Origin: Deltaproteobacteria bacterium
GTDB lineage: Bacteria > Desulfobacterota > Desulfobulbia > Desulfobulbales > Desulfurivibrionaceae
NCBI GenBank assembly: GCA_021802775.1
Contig: JAJZRJ010000001.1
Span: forward strand, 85,615 to 149,614
Direction of reading: 5' to 3'
Length of the DNA: 64,000 nt
In this document: one piece after another, positions 26,745 to 34,957 of the stretch
Layout: every line of letters starts with the position of its first letter
Position numbering within the stretch: the first letter of the stretch is position 1
Translations under genes and position numbers: made by a program
The notes under the pieces: generated by a model
Told to the model about the DNA's origin: nothing
Seen by the model: the letters and a program-made list of their open reading frames with translations, nothing else
Database searches by the model: none

Positions 26745-27185
26745 ATGCTTACCGTCTCCACCTCGCGCTTTGGCGAAATCAAGGCGGACCCGGACAAGAT
26801 CATCACCATGACCTCGCCTTTTCTGGGGTTCCCGGAATCCAAACACTTCATCCTCATCCCCCATGGCGAGGATACGCCCTTCATGTGGCTGCAGTCGCTC
26901 GACGATGCGCAACTCGCCTTTGTGGTTATCCCGGCCTTGCCCCTGGTCGCGGAGTACCAACCGGAGCTGCCGGCCCAGGCCCGCCAGGAACTGCAGGCAG
27001 GGGCAGCGGACGAACTGAACATCCTGCTGCTGCTGACCATCCCGCAGAGCAATCCGCTCAAAATGACGGCCAATTTGCTCGGCCCCCTGGTGATCAACCC
27101 GGAAAAACGCCTGGCAAAACAGGTCATCCTGGACCCGAACAAATGGGATCCCCGCTGGCCGGTCTTCACAGACGATGGGAGATAA
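26745..27185 (+). CDS. fliW: Flagellar assembly factor FliW
   Basis: FliW binds CsrA and relieves repression of flagellin mRNA; free flagellin in turn sequesters FliW. The protein from 26745 (146 residues) starts LTVSTSRFGEIKADPDKIIT and continues FLGFPESKHFILIP, aligning with the FliW N-terminus; IPQSNPLKMTANLLGPLVIN is the conserved core. Starts at 26655 (two bases after csrA) and 26700 are in frame and also possible, but 26745 has the strongest Shine-Dalgarno (AGGGGAG) and the normal length. It is convergent with flgM. Confidence 0.93.
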   Translation: MLTVSTSRFGEIKADPDKIITMTSPFLGFPESKHFILIPHGEDTPFMWLQSLDDAQLAFVVIPALPLVAEYQPELPAQARQELQAGAADELNILLLLTIPQSNPLKMTANLLGPLVINPEKRLAKQVILDPNKWDPRWPVFTDDGR

Positions 27186-27200
27186 GGCTTGCATCGGGAT

Positions 27201-27225
27201 AGGTGCCTGCCGTCGGCAGGCACCT
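27201..27225. terminator. Perfect hairpin between convergent fliW and flgM
   Basis: AGGTGCCTGCC / GGCAGGCACCT, an 11-bp perfect stem with a 3-base loop, lies 15 bases past fliW and 22 bases past flgM. It lacks a T tract on either side, so it may end transcription inefficiently or protect 3' ends. Confidence 0.65.
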
Positions 27226-27247
27226 CTTGGGGAAAAACGGGAAAGAA

Positions 27248-27553
27248 CTAATTCACCGACTCGGAAAGCAGGTTAAGCAGCATGTTATCCGCTATCCTGT
27301 GCGGATCAACAACATATTCGCCGCTGGCGATCTGTTCTTTCAGCGCCTCGACCTTGTCGAGGCGCACATCGGGGGTCTGCCGCAAAATTTCCCGCGCCTT
27401 CCGGACGTCCTGGCTACCGGTGGACAGCTCAACCCGATCCGCACTCACCGGCGTACCGCCAACAGCGGTCTTGGCGGCGGAATCCCCTTCGGTCCGCTTG
27501 GACCGGACTTTGTTGTCCGTCTTGATCTGGGGTAACACGCTGGTCAGTTTCAT
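27248..27553 (-). CDS. flgM: Anti-sigma-28 factor FlgM
   Basis: A 101-residue inhibitor of the flagellar sigma factor FliA, secreted when the hook is complete. The C-terminal half carries the FlgM motif: VELSTGSQDVRKAREILRQT followed by DVRLDKVEALKEQIASGEY, which wraps sigma-28. The N-terminal half is low complexity and disordered, as usual. Start at 27553 (MKLTSVLPQ) has GGAG upstream; the ORF to 27619 runs into the promoter. A sigma-28 promoter lies 66 bases upstream, closing a feedback loop. Confidence 0.9.
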   Translation of the reverse strand: MKLTSVLPQIKTDNKVRSKRTEGDSAAKTAVGGTPVSADRVELSTGSQDVRKAREILRQTPDVRLDKVEALKEQIASGEYVVDPHRIADNMLLNLLSESVN

Positions 27554-27618
27554 CCCTATGCTCCGGTATACTGAGACACCCTGTCTCGTCGCGCACATAT
27601 TGCTGCCTTTATATACCA

Positions 27619-27645
27619 TATCGGCGTTAGGAAGAGAAACTTAAA
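27619..27645 (-). promoter_or_regulatory. Sigma-28 (FliA) promoter for flgM
   Basis: On the minus strand TTAAGTTT (27645-27638), an 11-base spacer and GCCGATAT (27626-27619) match the FliA consensus TAAAGTTT-N11-GCCGATAA almost fully. The predicted start is near 27612. Confidence 0.85.
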
Positions 27646-27708
27646 TAAATTTTCACCGACCCGGCAGCGCGCGTTGCCAAAGCCCGGCCTGATTGGTAGT
27701 ATCATGCC

Positions 27709-30384
27709 ATGCAAACTCCGGAACCGGTCTATCTTATTGACGGCAGCGCTTACATCTACCGTGCCTACCACGCTGTTGCCCCGCTCACCAACTCGAGCGG
27801 TCTCCCCACCCACGCCATCTACGGCTTCGTCAACATCCTGCGCCGGGTGATCCGGGAAAAGGCCCCGCGCTATCTCGCCATCGCCTTCGATGCCCGGGGG
27901 CCCAATTTCCGCCACGAACTCTACCGGGAATACAAGGCTCACCGGCCGGCGATGCCCGACGACCTCGCCTGCCAGCTCCCCTACATTAAAGAGATCGTGG
28001 CGGCCTACAACATCGTCAGCCTGGAACAGGCCGGGGTGGAGGCGGACGATCTCATCGCCTCGGCAGTGGCCAGATTGCGGCAACAGGGCCAGCCGGTGAT
28101 TGTCGTTTCCGGCGACAAGGACCTTCTCCAGCTCGTGACCGATGACGTCACGGTCTGGGACCCCATGGGCGACAAATTCATGGACCCGGCCGGGGTGGTC
28201 AAAAAATACCATATGGGGCCGGAGCAGCTCACCGACCTCTTCGCCCTTATCGGCGACGCCTCGGACAACGTCCCCGGCGTGCCCGGCGTCGGCCCCAAGA
28301 CCGCGGAAAAGCTCCTCCTCGAACACGGCTCTCTGAATCAACTCTACGCCCACCTCGATGCCGTGCCCCAGCAGAAGCTGCGGGAAAAACTCGCGACCCA
28401 CCGGGAACTCGCCTTCCTCTCCCGCACCCTGATCCGGCTGAAAGAGGACCTGCCGGTGCCGGCTACCCCGGCTGCCTATGCCATCCCGGCGCCGAACGAG
28501 GAAAAGCTGCGCGAACTCTTCACCTTTCTCGGCTTTACCAGGCTGATCAAGAGCGAACTGACCAGCGCCCCGGTGGAACGTGGCGGCTTCCGGCTGGTGC
28601 GGGACAAAAAGGAACTGACAGCCCTGGTCGCGACCCTGGGCCAGGCAAAAACCCTCACCCTGGACACCGAAACCACCTCACTCGACCCGCTCACCGCCGA
28701 TCTGGTCGGCATCTCGCTCTGCACCGACAGCACGACTGCCTACTACCTGCCGGTCGGGCACCGCCATGAAGACGGCACGCCCCAGCCGGGCCAACTCCCC
28801 CGCGACAACGTGCTCCAGGCCCTGCGACCGCTCCTCACCGGTTCCCAGCTCAAGCTCGGCCACAACCTCAAGTTCGACTATCAGGTGCTGGCCCACCATG
28901 GCGTGACCCTCACCCCGCCGCTGGCCGACACCATGATCGCCTCCTATCTCCTGGACCCCTCCCGGCGCTCCCACAAACTCGACGACCTCTGCGAGGAGTT
29001 CCTGGAACGGCGCACCACTACCTTCAGCGAGGTCACCAAGGCTGACAAACGGGAGGAGGCCTTTGCCTACGTTGCCCTGCCGGCGGCACGGGATTATTCC
29101 TGCGAGGATGTGGCGGTCACTACCATGCTGTGGGAAAAATTCCGGCCCGAGTTGACGGCATTGGGGCTGACCCCGCTTTTCACCGACCTGGAAATGGCAC
29201 TCCTGCCCATCCTCGCCCGCATGGAGCAGGCCGGCATCCGGGTGGACCCGAAACAACTCGCCGAACTCTCCAGAGAGTTCAGCGCCGAACTCGACCGACT
29301 GGAACGAAAGATCTACCAGTTGGCCGGCAGCGAGTTCAACATCAACTCGCCGCGCCAGCTGGGCGAGATTCTCTTCGAACGGCTGCATTTGCCCCATGGC
29401 AAGAAAACCAAGACCGGCTATTCCACCGACAGCTCGGTGCTGGAACAGCTCGCCCCGCTCCATGAACTGCCGGCCACGGTCATGGCCCACCGCAACCTGA
29501 CCAAGCTGCAATCCACCTATGTGGATAAGCTCGCGAGCCTGATCCACCCCGAGACCGGCCGCATCCACACCTCCTTCAACCAGACGGTCACCGCCACCGG
29601 ACGCTTAAGCAGCAGCAATCCCAATCTGCAGAACATCCCGATCCGCACCAAGGAGGGCCAACGGATCCGGGCGGCCTTTATCGCCGAGCCTCGCCACCTC
29701 TTCGTTTCCGCCGACTACTCCCAGATCGACCTGCGGGTGCTGGCCCACTATTCCCAGGACCCGGCCCTGCTCGCCGCCTTCCGCTCCGGCGAGGATGTCC
29801 ACCGCCGGACCGCGGCCGAGATCTTCCGGGTCAACCCGGCACTCGTCACCAAGGAGATGCGGCGGGTGGCCAAGACCATCAACTTCGGCATTGTCTATGG
29901 CATGAGCGCCTTTGGCCTGGCAACGCAGCTCAATGTGAGCCGCAAGGAGGCGGGCATGTTCATCGACCGCTACTTTGCCCACTACCAGGGAGTGAAGCGG
30001 TTCATGGAGGAGATCGTGGTGCAGGCACGGCGGGACGGCTTCGTCACCACCCTGATGAACCGCCGCCGGCTGCTGCCGGAAATCAACAGCACCAACAAGA
30101 TGCGGCGCGAGTTCGCCGAGCGCACCGCCATCAACACCCCGATCCAGGGCACGGCGGCCGACATCATCAAGCTGGCCACCATCGCCTGCGACCGGGCGCT
30201 GCGCGAGTCCGGCCTTGCGGCCGAACTCCTTCTGCAGATCCACGACGAACTGGTCTTCGAGGTGCCGGAAAAGGAGACGGAAAACACCGCTGTCCTCGTC
30301 AAAGCGGCCATGGAAGGGGTATTGGCCCTTGACGTGCCGCTCACCGTCAATCTCGCCACCGGCCACAACCTCGCCGAGGTCTGA
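27709..30384 (+). CDS. polA: DNA polymerase I
   Basis: Fills gaps and removes primers during replication and repair. The 5'-3' exonuclease domain occupies residues 1-290 (VYLIDGSAYIYRAYHA, GVEADDLIAS, GDASDNVPGVPGVGPKTAEK). The 3'-5' exonuclease is intact: DTETTSLDPL (Exo I), GHNLKFDYQVL (Exo II), YSCEDVAVT (Exo III). The polymerase domain has motif A DYSQIDLRVLAHYSQD, motif B RRVAKTINFGIVYGMSAFG and motif C QIHDELVFEVPE. Motif A has Asp where E. coli has the steric-gate Glu710. 891 residues is typical. Confidence 0.98.
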   Translation: MQTPEPVYLIDGSAYIYRAYHAVAPLTNSSGLPTHAIYGFVNILRRVIREKAPRYLAIAFDARGPNFRHELYREYKAHRPAMPDDLACQLPYIKEIVAAYNIVSLEQAGVEADDLIASAVARLRQQGQPVIVVSGDKDLLQLVTDDVTVWDPMGDKFMDPAGVVKKYHMGPEQLTDLFALIGDASDNVPGVPGVGPKTAEKLLLEHGSLNQLYAHLDAVPQQKLREKLATHRELAFLSRTLIRLKEDLPVPATPAAYAIPAPNEEKLRELFTFLGFTRLIKSELTSAPVERGGFRLVRDKKELTALVATLGQAKTLTLDTETTSLDPLTADLVGISLCTDSTTAYYLPVGHRHEDGTPQPGQLPRDNVLQALRPLLTGSQLKLGHNLKFDYQVLAHHGVTLTPPLADTMIASYLLDPSRRSHKLDDLCEEFLERRTTTFSEVTKADKREEAFAYVALPAARDYSCEDVAVTTMLWEKFRPELTALGLTPLFTDLEMALLPILARMEQAGIRVDPKQLAELSREFSAELDRLERKIYQLAGSEFNINSPRQLGEILFERLHLPHGKKTKTGYSTDSSVLEQLAPLHELPATVMAHRNLTKLQSTYVDKLASLIHPETGRIHTSFNQTVTATGRLSSSNPNLQNIPIRTKEGQRIRAAFIAEPRHLFVSADYSQIDLRVLAHYSQDPALLAAFRSGEDVHRRTAAEIFRVNPALVTKEMRRVAKTINFGIVYGMSAFGLATQLNVSRKEAGMFIDRYFAHYQGVKRFMEEIVVQARRDGFVTTLMNRRRLLPEINSTNKMRREFAERTAINTPIQGTAADIIKLATIACDRALRESGLAAELLLQIHDELVFEVPEKETENTAVLVKAAMEGVLALDVPLTVNLATGHNLAEV

Positions 30385-30407
30385 ACCGGGCCCGCCGAGG
30401 AAAGCTG

Positions 30408-30436
30408 TTGACGACCGACACCAAAAAATTTAGGAT
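30408..30436 (+). promoter_or_regulatory. Sigma-70-type promoter before the PpiD-like gene
   Basis: TTGACG (30408-30413), a 17-base spacer and TAGGAT (30431-30436) lie in the 134-base gap after polA, giving a leader of about 76 bases. Confidence 0.6.
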
Positions 30437-30518
30437 ATCCAGCCGACATTGTCCGTAAAAACCACAAGATACCCGCCGCGCCGGGGAGCACCGGCGCCGG
30501 CCCCACAAAGGACAGACC

Positions 30519-31958
30519 ATGCTTGATTTTCTGCGCAGGAAGGCCCAGTCGCCCTATATCCAGGCCACCATCGTCATCATCATCATCGTCTTCGTCTTCT
30601 GGCTGCCCAAGATGGGGGGCAACGGCTCCCCCGATGTGGTGGCCACGGTGAACAACGACCAGATCGGCCTGCGCGAATACCAGCGAACCTACGAACAGAC
30701 CGTGGCCCAGTACCGCGACCAGCTCGGCGGCGCTATCCCGCCGGGGCTGCTGGAGTCGCTCGGCCTCAAACGCCAGGTGGTGCGGCAGCTCATCGAGGAG
30801 CGCCTGGTGCTGCAAGGCGCGGCCGCCAGCGGCATCCGCGCCGGCAAACCCGAGGTGCAGGCCGCCATCCAGCAGATGGAATCCTTCAAGGAAGAGGGCA
30901 TCTTCAACCTGGACCGCTACAAAAAACTCCTCGCCTCCTCGCGCCTCAGCGCCAAGGACTTCGAAGGCGGCATCCGCACCGATCTGCTGAAGCGCAAAGT
31001 CATGGGCCACCTGGCCCAGTACGCCCACGTCTCGGAGGCCGAGGCACGGGATCGCTTCAGCCGGACCTACGATAAAGTTCGGGTCCGCTACGCGGTCTTC
31101 GAACCGGCGGACTTCACCAGGGCGGTGGCGGTCACCGACGAGGCCTTGCAGAAATACTACGATACCGCCAAAGAGCGGTACAAGACCGAGCCCCAGGCCA
31201 AGGTGCGCTTTCTCTCCTTCCCGCGAACCGCTGGCGCCGAGGATGCGGCCTTCAAGGCAGCCAGCGAGGCGTATGAGGCGATCATCCTGGCCGGCAGCCT
31301 GGACAAGGGCGCCGCCGCCAAGCAGCTCACGCCGCAGCAGACCGACTTCTTCTCGCAGACCGCGCCGCCTCCGGCCCTGGCCGCCTACCCGGAGGTAGTC
31401 AACACCGCCCTCACCCTGAAACAGGGGGAATTGAGTTCGCTGCTGGAAACCCGCGACAGCTATTGCATCCTCTTCGTGACCGAACGCCGGGAGCCGGCGA
31501 TCCCGCCGCTGGCACAGGTACGCGACAAGGTAACCCGGGACTTCACCGCCGAGAAGGCGAAGGAGCTCGCGAAGCAGGCAGCGGAGGCAATGCTCGCCGC
31601 AGTCAAGGGGGGGAAAGATTTTAACGCCGAGGCCACGGCGGCCAGGAAGGCGGTACGGGAATCCGCTCCCTATTCGCGGGCTTCGGTGGAGGCAAGCGGT
31701 CTGCCGGCCGCAGTCGCCGGCGCCGGCCTCGACCTTTCCGAAAAATCCCCCCTCCCGAACACGGTGCAGGCCGACAATGGGCGCTATTATCTGCTCCAGC
31801 TCGCGGAGCGCCGCCCGGCGGCCGAGGAACTCTTTGCCGAAAAGCGGCCGGAGCTGACCGCGATACTCCAGCAGGAAAAACGGCTGCTCCTGCTCAATGC
31901 CTGGGTGGAGCACCTGGAAAACCGCGCCAAGATCACCACCAACAGCCAGTATCTCTAA
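30519..31958 (+). CDS. PpiD/SurA-like periplasmic peptidyl-prolyl isomerase, membrane anchored
   Basis: A 479-residue foldase for proteins emerging from the Sec translocon or bound for the outer membrane. One N-terminal transmembrane helix (residues 15-33, IQATIVIIIIVFVFWLP) anchors a periplasmic chain. Residues about 40-180 are a SurA_N-type domain (VATVNNDQIGLREYQRTYEQ, RQLIEERLVLQGAA); the region about 215-340 is parvulin-like (LKQGELSSLLETRDSYCILF) though degenerate, and a second helical region follows. Architecture matches PpiD more than SurA. Isomerase activity is not assured, because the parvulin catalytic residues cannot be picked out. Confidence 0.85.
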   Translation: MLDFLRRKAQSPYIQATIVIIIIVFVFWLPKMGGNGSPDVVATVNNDQIGLREYQRTYEQTVAQYRDQLGGAIPPGLLESLGLKRQVVRQLIEERLVLQGAAASGIRAGKPEVQAAIQQMESFKEEGIFNLDRYKKLLASSRLSAKDFEGGIRTDLLKRKVMGHLAQYAHVSEAEARDRFSRTYDKVRVRYAVFEPADFTRAVAVTDEALQKYYDTAKERYKTEPQAKVRFLSFPRTAGAEDAAFKAASEAYEAIILAGSLDKGAAAKQLTPQQTDFFSQTAPPPALAAYPEVVNTALTLKQGELSSLLETRDSYCILFVTERREPAIPPLAQVRDKVTRDFTAEKAKELAKQAAEAMLAAVKGGKDFNAEATAARKAVRESAPYSRASVEASGLPAAVAGAGLDLSEKSPLPNTVQADNGRYYLLQLAERRPAAEELFAEKRPELTAILQQEKRLLLLNAWVEHLENRAKITTNSQYL

Positions 31959-31964
31959 CAGGAA

Positions 31965-32098
31965 AAGGCCCCGCTCAAAAGGTTATTTCGCGGGTTCGGA
32001 TGCGGCGGGTTCAGGGATGAACAGCGAGCCGCATCCGCCTCGGAGGCGGACAGGATGTCCGCCGAGAATGAGCGAAATAGCCTTTTGAGCGGGGCCTT
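31965..32098. repeat. Compound inverted-repeat element between convergent genes
   Basis: A 134-base element. Outer arms of 27 bases (31965-31991 and 32072-32098) are complementary at 26 positions. Inside lie two more hairpins: CGGATGCGGC / GCCGCATCCG (31997-32006, 32028-32037) and GGCGGACA / TGTCCGCC (32045-32052, 32056-32063). It fills the whole space between the PpiD-like gene and the J-domain gene, and supplies the stop codon region of the latter. It could be a bidirectional terminator, a small non-autonomous mobile element or a structured RNA. Confidence 0.85.
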
Positions 32099-32414
32099 AC
32101 TTCCCGCCCTTGCCCCACAAGGGGTCCTGCCCGAAACGATCCATCCACCAATCCTCGCCATCAACCGGCTGATCGCTCTCCTCGCGGCGAAGCGGGATAG
32201 GGTACTGCTCGCAATGGCGCAGCAGCGTCTGATAGGCGGTGGTGAGCTCATGCATGGCAACCCGCTCGTTCTCGGTCGCAGGGTTCGCCGTATCCGGATG
32301 ATGCTCCTTCGACAACCGGCGGTAGGCCTGTTTGACCTCCCTGACCGTTGCCCGTTCGCCCAGCCCCAGCAGCTCGCGGGCCGCGGCCAGCTGTTGCCAT
32401 TTGTCCCGGCTCAT
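32097..32414 (-). CDS. Short J-domain (DnaJ-like) protein
   Basis: A 105-residue cochaperone consisting of one J domain. ELLGLGERATVREVKQAYRR is helix I-II and SKEHHPDTANPA carries the HPD tripeptide that stimulates DnaK ATPase; helix III follows to YQTLLRHCEQYP. There is no G/F region, zinc domain or substrate domain, so it is a specialised type III J protein. The stop codon overlaps the compound repeat by three bases and the start overlaps the plsY stop as ATGA, so it is coupled to plsY. Confidence 0.9.
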   Translation of the reverse strand: MSRDKWQQLAAARELLGLGERATVREVKQAYRRLSKEHHPDTANPATENERVAMHELTTAYQTLLRHCEQYPIPLRREESDQPVDGEDWWMDRFGQDPLWGKGGK

Positions 32415-33013
32415 GGCTGATCCTTTTTCCGCCAGCTCTTCTCTTCATGGCGCATAAGACGGCCGATATTGTCCCGATGCTTGAGCCAGATGAGCGCACC
32501 AAGCCCGACGGCCAGCAGAGCCGGGACCGGCGCCCGATACATGAGCCAGATCAGGCCGGGCAGGAAGAGGGCCGCGGTGAGCGACCCCAGCGACACATAG
32601 CCCCAGTTGTACACCGCCAGCACGAAAAGCGCGGCGGCAGTCAAGGCAGCGAGCGGGGTCAGGTAAAGGAAGATGCCCAGAGCGGTGGCCACGCCCTTGC
32701 CGCCCCGGAACCGGAGATAAATCGGGAAAAGGTGCCCCAGGAAGGCGACCGCGCCGCAGAGCGCCACCATCAGCTCACGCCGGCCCGGATCCTCCACCAG
32801 CCAGCCGGCCACCACCATGGGCAGCACTCCCTTGGCCACATCAGCCGCCAGCGTCAGCAATCCGAGCTTCTTGCCGAGCAGGCGGCCGACATTGGTGGCG
32901 CCGATATTACCGCTGCCGGCCGAGCGAACATCCACGCCGGCGAGTTTACCGATAACCAGCCCAAAAGGCACCGCACCCAGCAGATAGGCGCCAATAATCA
33001 AGAGCGATTCCAT
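32411..33013 (-). CDS. plsY: Acyl-phosphate:glycerol-3-phosphate acyltransferase PlsY
   Basis: An integral membrane enzyme that makes lysophosphatidate from acyl-phosphate, the first step of phospholipid synthesis in most bacteria. Five to six hydrophobic helices cover the 200 residues. The three conserved loops are visible: RSAGSGNIGATNVGRLLGKK, then HLFPIYLRFRGGKGVATALG (the GGKGVAT phosphate loop), then the third loop near the C-terminus ending IWLKHRDNIGRL, with H-R-x-N-I. Length and topology fit the family. Confidence 0.96.
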   Translation of the reverse strand: MESLLIIGAYLLGAVPFGLVIGKLAGVDVRSAGSGNIGATNVGRLLGKKLGLLTLAADVAKGVLPMVVAGWLVEDPGRRELMVALCGAVAFLGHLFPIYLRFRGGKGVATALGIFLYLTPLAALTAAALFVLAVYNWGYVSLGSLTAALFLPGLIWLMYRAPVPALLAVGLGALIWLKHRDNIGRLMRHEEKSWRKKDQP

Positions 33014-33159
33014 AGTCCAGGTCCTTTTCGCGTTCAGTCAACGACTTCGGCTCGCTATCATAGCATTCGACTGTCCTGGCGTCCCGTTTTTTTCTTTCGC
33101 TGCTCCGGGACCCCTTCTTCCATAAAAAAACCAATCCGGACCGAAAAAATCCATTATGC

Positions 33160-33173
33160 TTGATATAAGTCAA
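33160..33173 (+). promoter_or_regulatory. FNR/HcpR-like operator upstream of hcp
   Basis: TTGATATAAGTCAA is a CRP/FNR-family palindrome (TTGAY-N4-RTCAA). A -10 candidate TATCGT lies at 33196-33201, giving a start near 33208 and placing the operator centre at -41.5, the standard class II activator position. hcp genes of sulfate reducers are known targets of HcpR, a nitric-oxide-responsive CRP/FNR protein. Confidence 0.65.
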
Positions 33174-33259
33174 AGCCGCTGTTGCCGCCTCCCGCTATCG
33201 TAAGGGCAACACAACAGGAACCCACGGTTCACTCATTCCAAGTACAAAGGAGGCTCACC

Positions 33260-34888
33260 ATGTTCTGTTACCAGTGTGAACAAACGGCAAAAGGTCAGGG
33301 TTGCACCATTCAGGGCGTCTGCGGCAAGAACCCCGAGGTGGCGGCCTTGCAGGACTTGCTCATCCACGCCCTGCAGGGGCTTTCCCTTTACGCCGTCGAG
33401 GGGCGCAAGATCGGGGTCATCGACCCGGAGGTCAACCTCTTTACCGCCGAAGGCACCTTCTCCACCCTCACCAACGTCGATTTCGATCCGGCCCGCTTTG
33501 TCACGCTGATCAACCGGGCAGTGGAACTGCGGGAGAAGCTGAAGGCACAAGTCGCGGCCAAGGGCGGGAAGACCGCTTTTGCCGAGGCAGCCGCCACCTT
33601 CAAGCCCGCCGCCGCCATGGCCGAACTGGTCAAACAGGGCGAGGCGGTCAACCTCAAGGCCGACGCCGGCGAAAACGCCGACATCCAGTCGTTGAAGCAC
33701 ATCCTGCTCTTCGGCCTGAAGGGTGTCGCCGCCTACGCGGATCACGCCAAGATCCTCGGCCAGGAAGACGACAAGGTTTACGCCTTCCTCCATGAAGGAT
33801 TGGCCAGCATCCTTCGCCAGGACCTGGGCCTGCAGGAGTGGGTCGGCCTGGTCCTGAAGTGCGGCGAGATCAACCTGCGCACCATGGAACTGCTCGATGC
33901 CGGCAACACCGGCACTTACGGCCATCCGGTACCCACCGCCGTACCGCTGGGCGCCAAGAAGGGCAAGGCCATCGTGGTCTCCGGCCACGACCTCAAGGAC
34001 ATGGAACTGCTCTTGAAGCAGACCGCAGGCAAGGGGATCACCATCTACACCCACGGTGAGATGCTGCCGACCCACGGCTATCCGGAGCTGAAGAAATACC
34101 CGCACTTCTATGGCCACTACGGCACGGCCTGGCAGAATCAGCACAAGGAGTTCTCCCGGTTTCCGGGCGCCGTCCTGATGACCACCAACTGCATCCAGAA
34201 GCCGCAGGACGCCTATAAGGACAACATCTTCACCACCGGCCTGGTGGGCTGGCCGGGCGTGACCCACATCGCCGACAAGGATTTCACCCCGGTGATCGAC
34301 AAGGCCCTCGCCCTGCCGGGCTTTGATGCCGACACCGACCAGGGTTCGGTCATGGTCGGCTTTGCCCGCAACACCGTGATGGGCGTGGCCGGCACCGTGA
34401 TCGAGGCGGTGAAGAACAAGGCGATCCGCCACTTCTTCCTGGTGGCCGGCTGCGACGGCGCCAAACCGGGCCGCAACTACTACACCGAGTTCGTCGAGAA
34501 GGTACCCCGGGACTGCGTGGTGCTGACCCTGGCCTGCGGCAAGTTCCGCTTCTTCGACAAGAACCTCGGCGATATCGGCGGCATCCCGCGCCTCCTGGAC
34601 GTGGGCCAGTGCAACGACGCCTACTCGGCGATCCAGATCGCGGTGGCGCTCTCCAAGGCCTTCAACTGCGGGGTGAACGATCTGCCGCTCTCCCTGGTTC
34701 TCTCCTGGTACGAGCAAAAGGCAGTGGCAATCCTGCTCACCCTGCTTTACCTTGGTATCAAGGACATCCGTTTGGGACCGAGCCTGCCGGCCTTCATCAC
34801 CCCCAATGTCCTCAATGTGCTGGTAGAGAACTTCAACATCAAGCCGATCACCACGCCGGATGAAGATCTGAAGGCGATCCTCGGCTAG
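33260..34888 (+). CDS. hcp: Hybrid cluster protein (hydroxylamine reductase / NO reductase)
   Basis: Hcp binds a 4Fe-4S and a hybrid 4Fe-2S-2O cluster and protects against nitrosative stress. The N-terminal cysteine motif reads MFCYQCEQTAKGQGCTIQGV, followed by CGK: Cys at 3, 6, 15 and 21, the compact C-x2-C pattern of class I/II proteins. Hybrid-cluster ligands are seen in CGEINLRTMELLDAGNTGTY, TNCIQKPQDAYKDN, AGCDGAKPGRNYY and VLTLACGKFRF. ATG 33260 has a perfect AAAGGAGG; 542 residues. First gene of an hcp-HD-ferredoxin operon. Confidence 0.97.
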   Translation: MFCYQCEQTAKGQGCTIQGVCGKNPEVAALQDLLIHALQGLSLYAVEGRKIGVIDPEVNLFTAEGTFSTLTNVDFDPARFVTLINRAVELREKLKAQVAAKGGKTAFAEAAATFKPAAAMAELVKQGEAVNLKADAGENADIQSLKHILLFGLKGVAAYADHAKILGQEDDKVYAFLHEGLASILRQDLGLQEWVGLVLKCGEINLRTMELLDAGNTGTYGHPVPTAVPLGAKKGKAIVVSGHDLKDMELLLKQTAGKGITIYTHGEMLPTHGYPELKKYPHFYGHYGTAWQNQHKEFSRFPGAVLMTTNCIQKPQDAYKDNIFTTGLVGWPGVTHIADKDFTPVIDKALALPGFDADTDQGSVMVGFARNTVMGVAGTVIEAVKNKAIRHFFLVAGCDGAKPGRNYYTEFVEKVPRDCVVLTLACGKFRFFDKNLGDIGGIPRLLDVGQCNDAYSAIQIAVALSKAFNCGVNDLPLSLVLSWYEQKAVAILLTLLYLGIKDIRLGPSLPAFITPNVLNVLVENFNIKPITTPDEDLKAILG

Positions 34889-34900
34889 GAAAACAACCCG

Positions 34901-34936
34901 GCAATCGGCGATCAGCCTCGGCTGCTCGCCGATTGC
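34901..34936 (+). promoter_or_regulatory. Intercistronic hairpin after hcp
   Basis: GCAATCGGCGA / TCGCCGATTGC form an 11-bp stem whose 14-base loop can add CAGCC/GGCTG. No T tract follows, so it may stabilise the hcp transcript 3' end or attenuate downstream expression. Confidence 0.55.
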
Positions 34937-34957
34937 ACAACAGGAACCAAGAACGCC

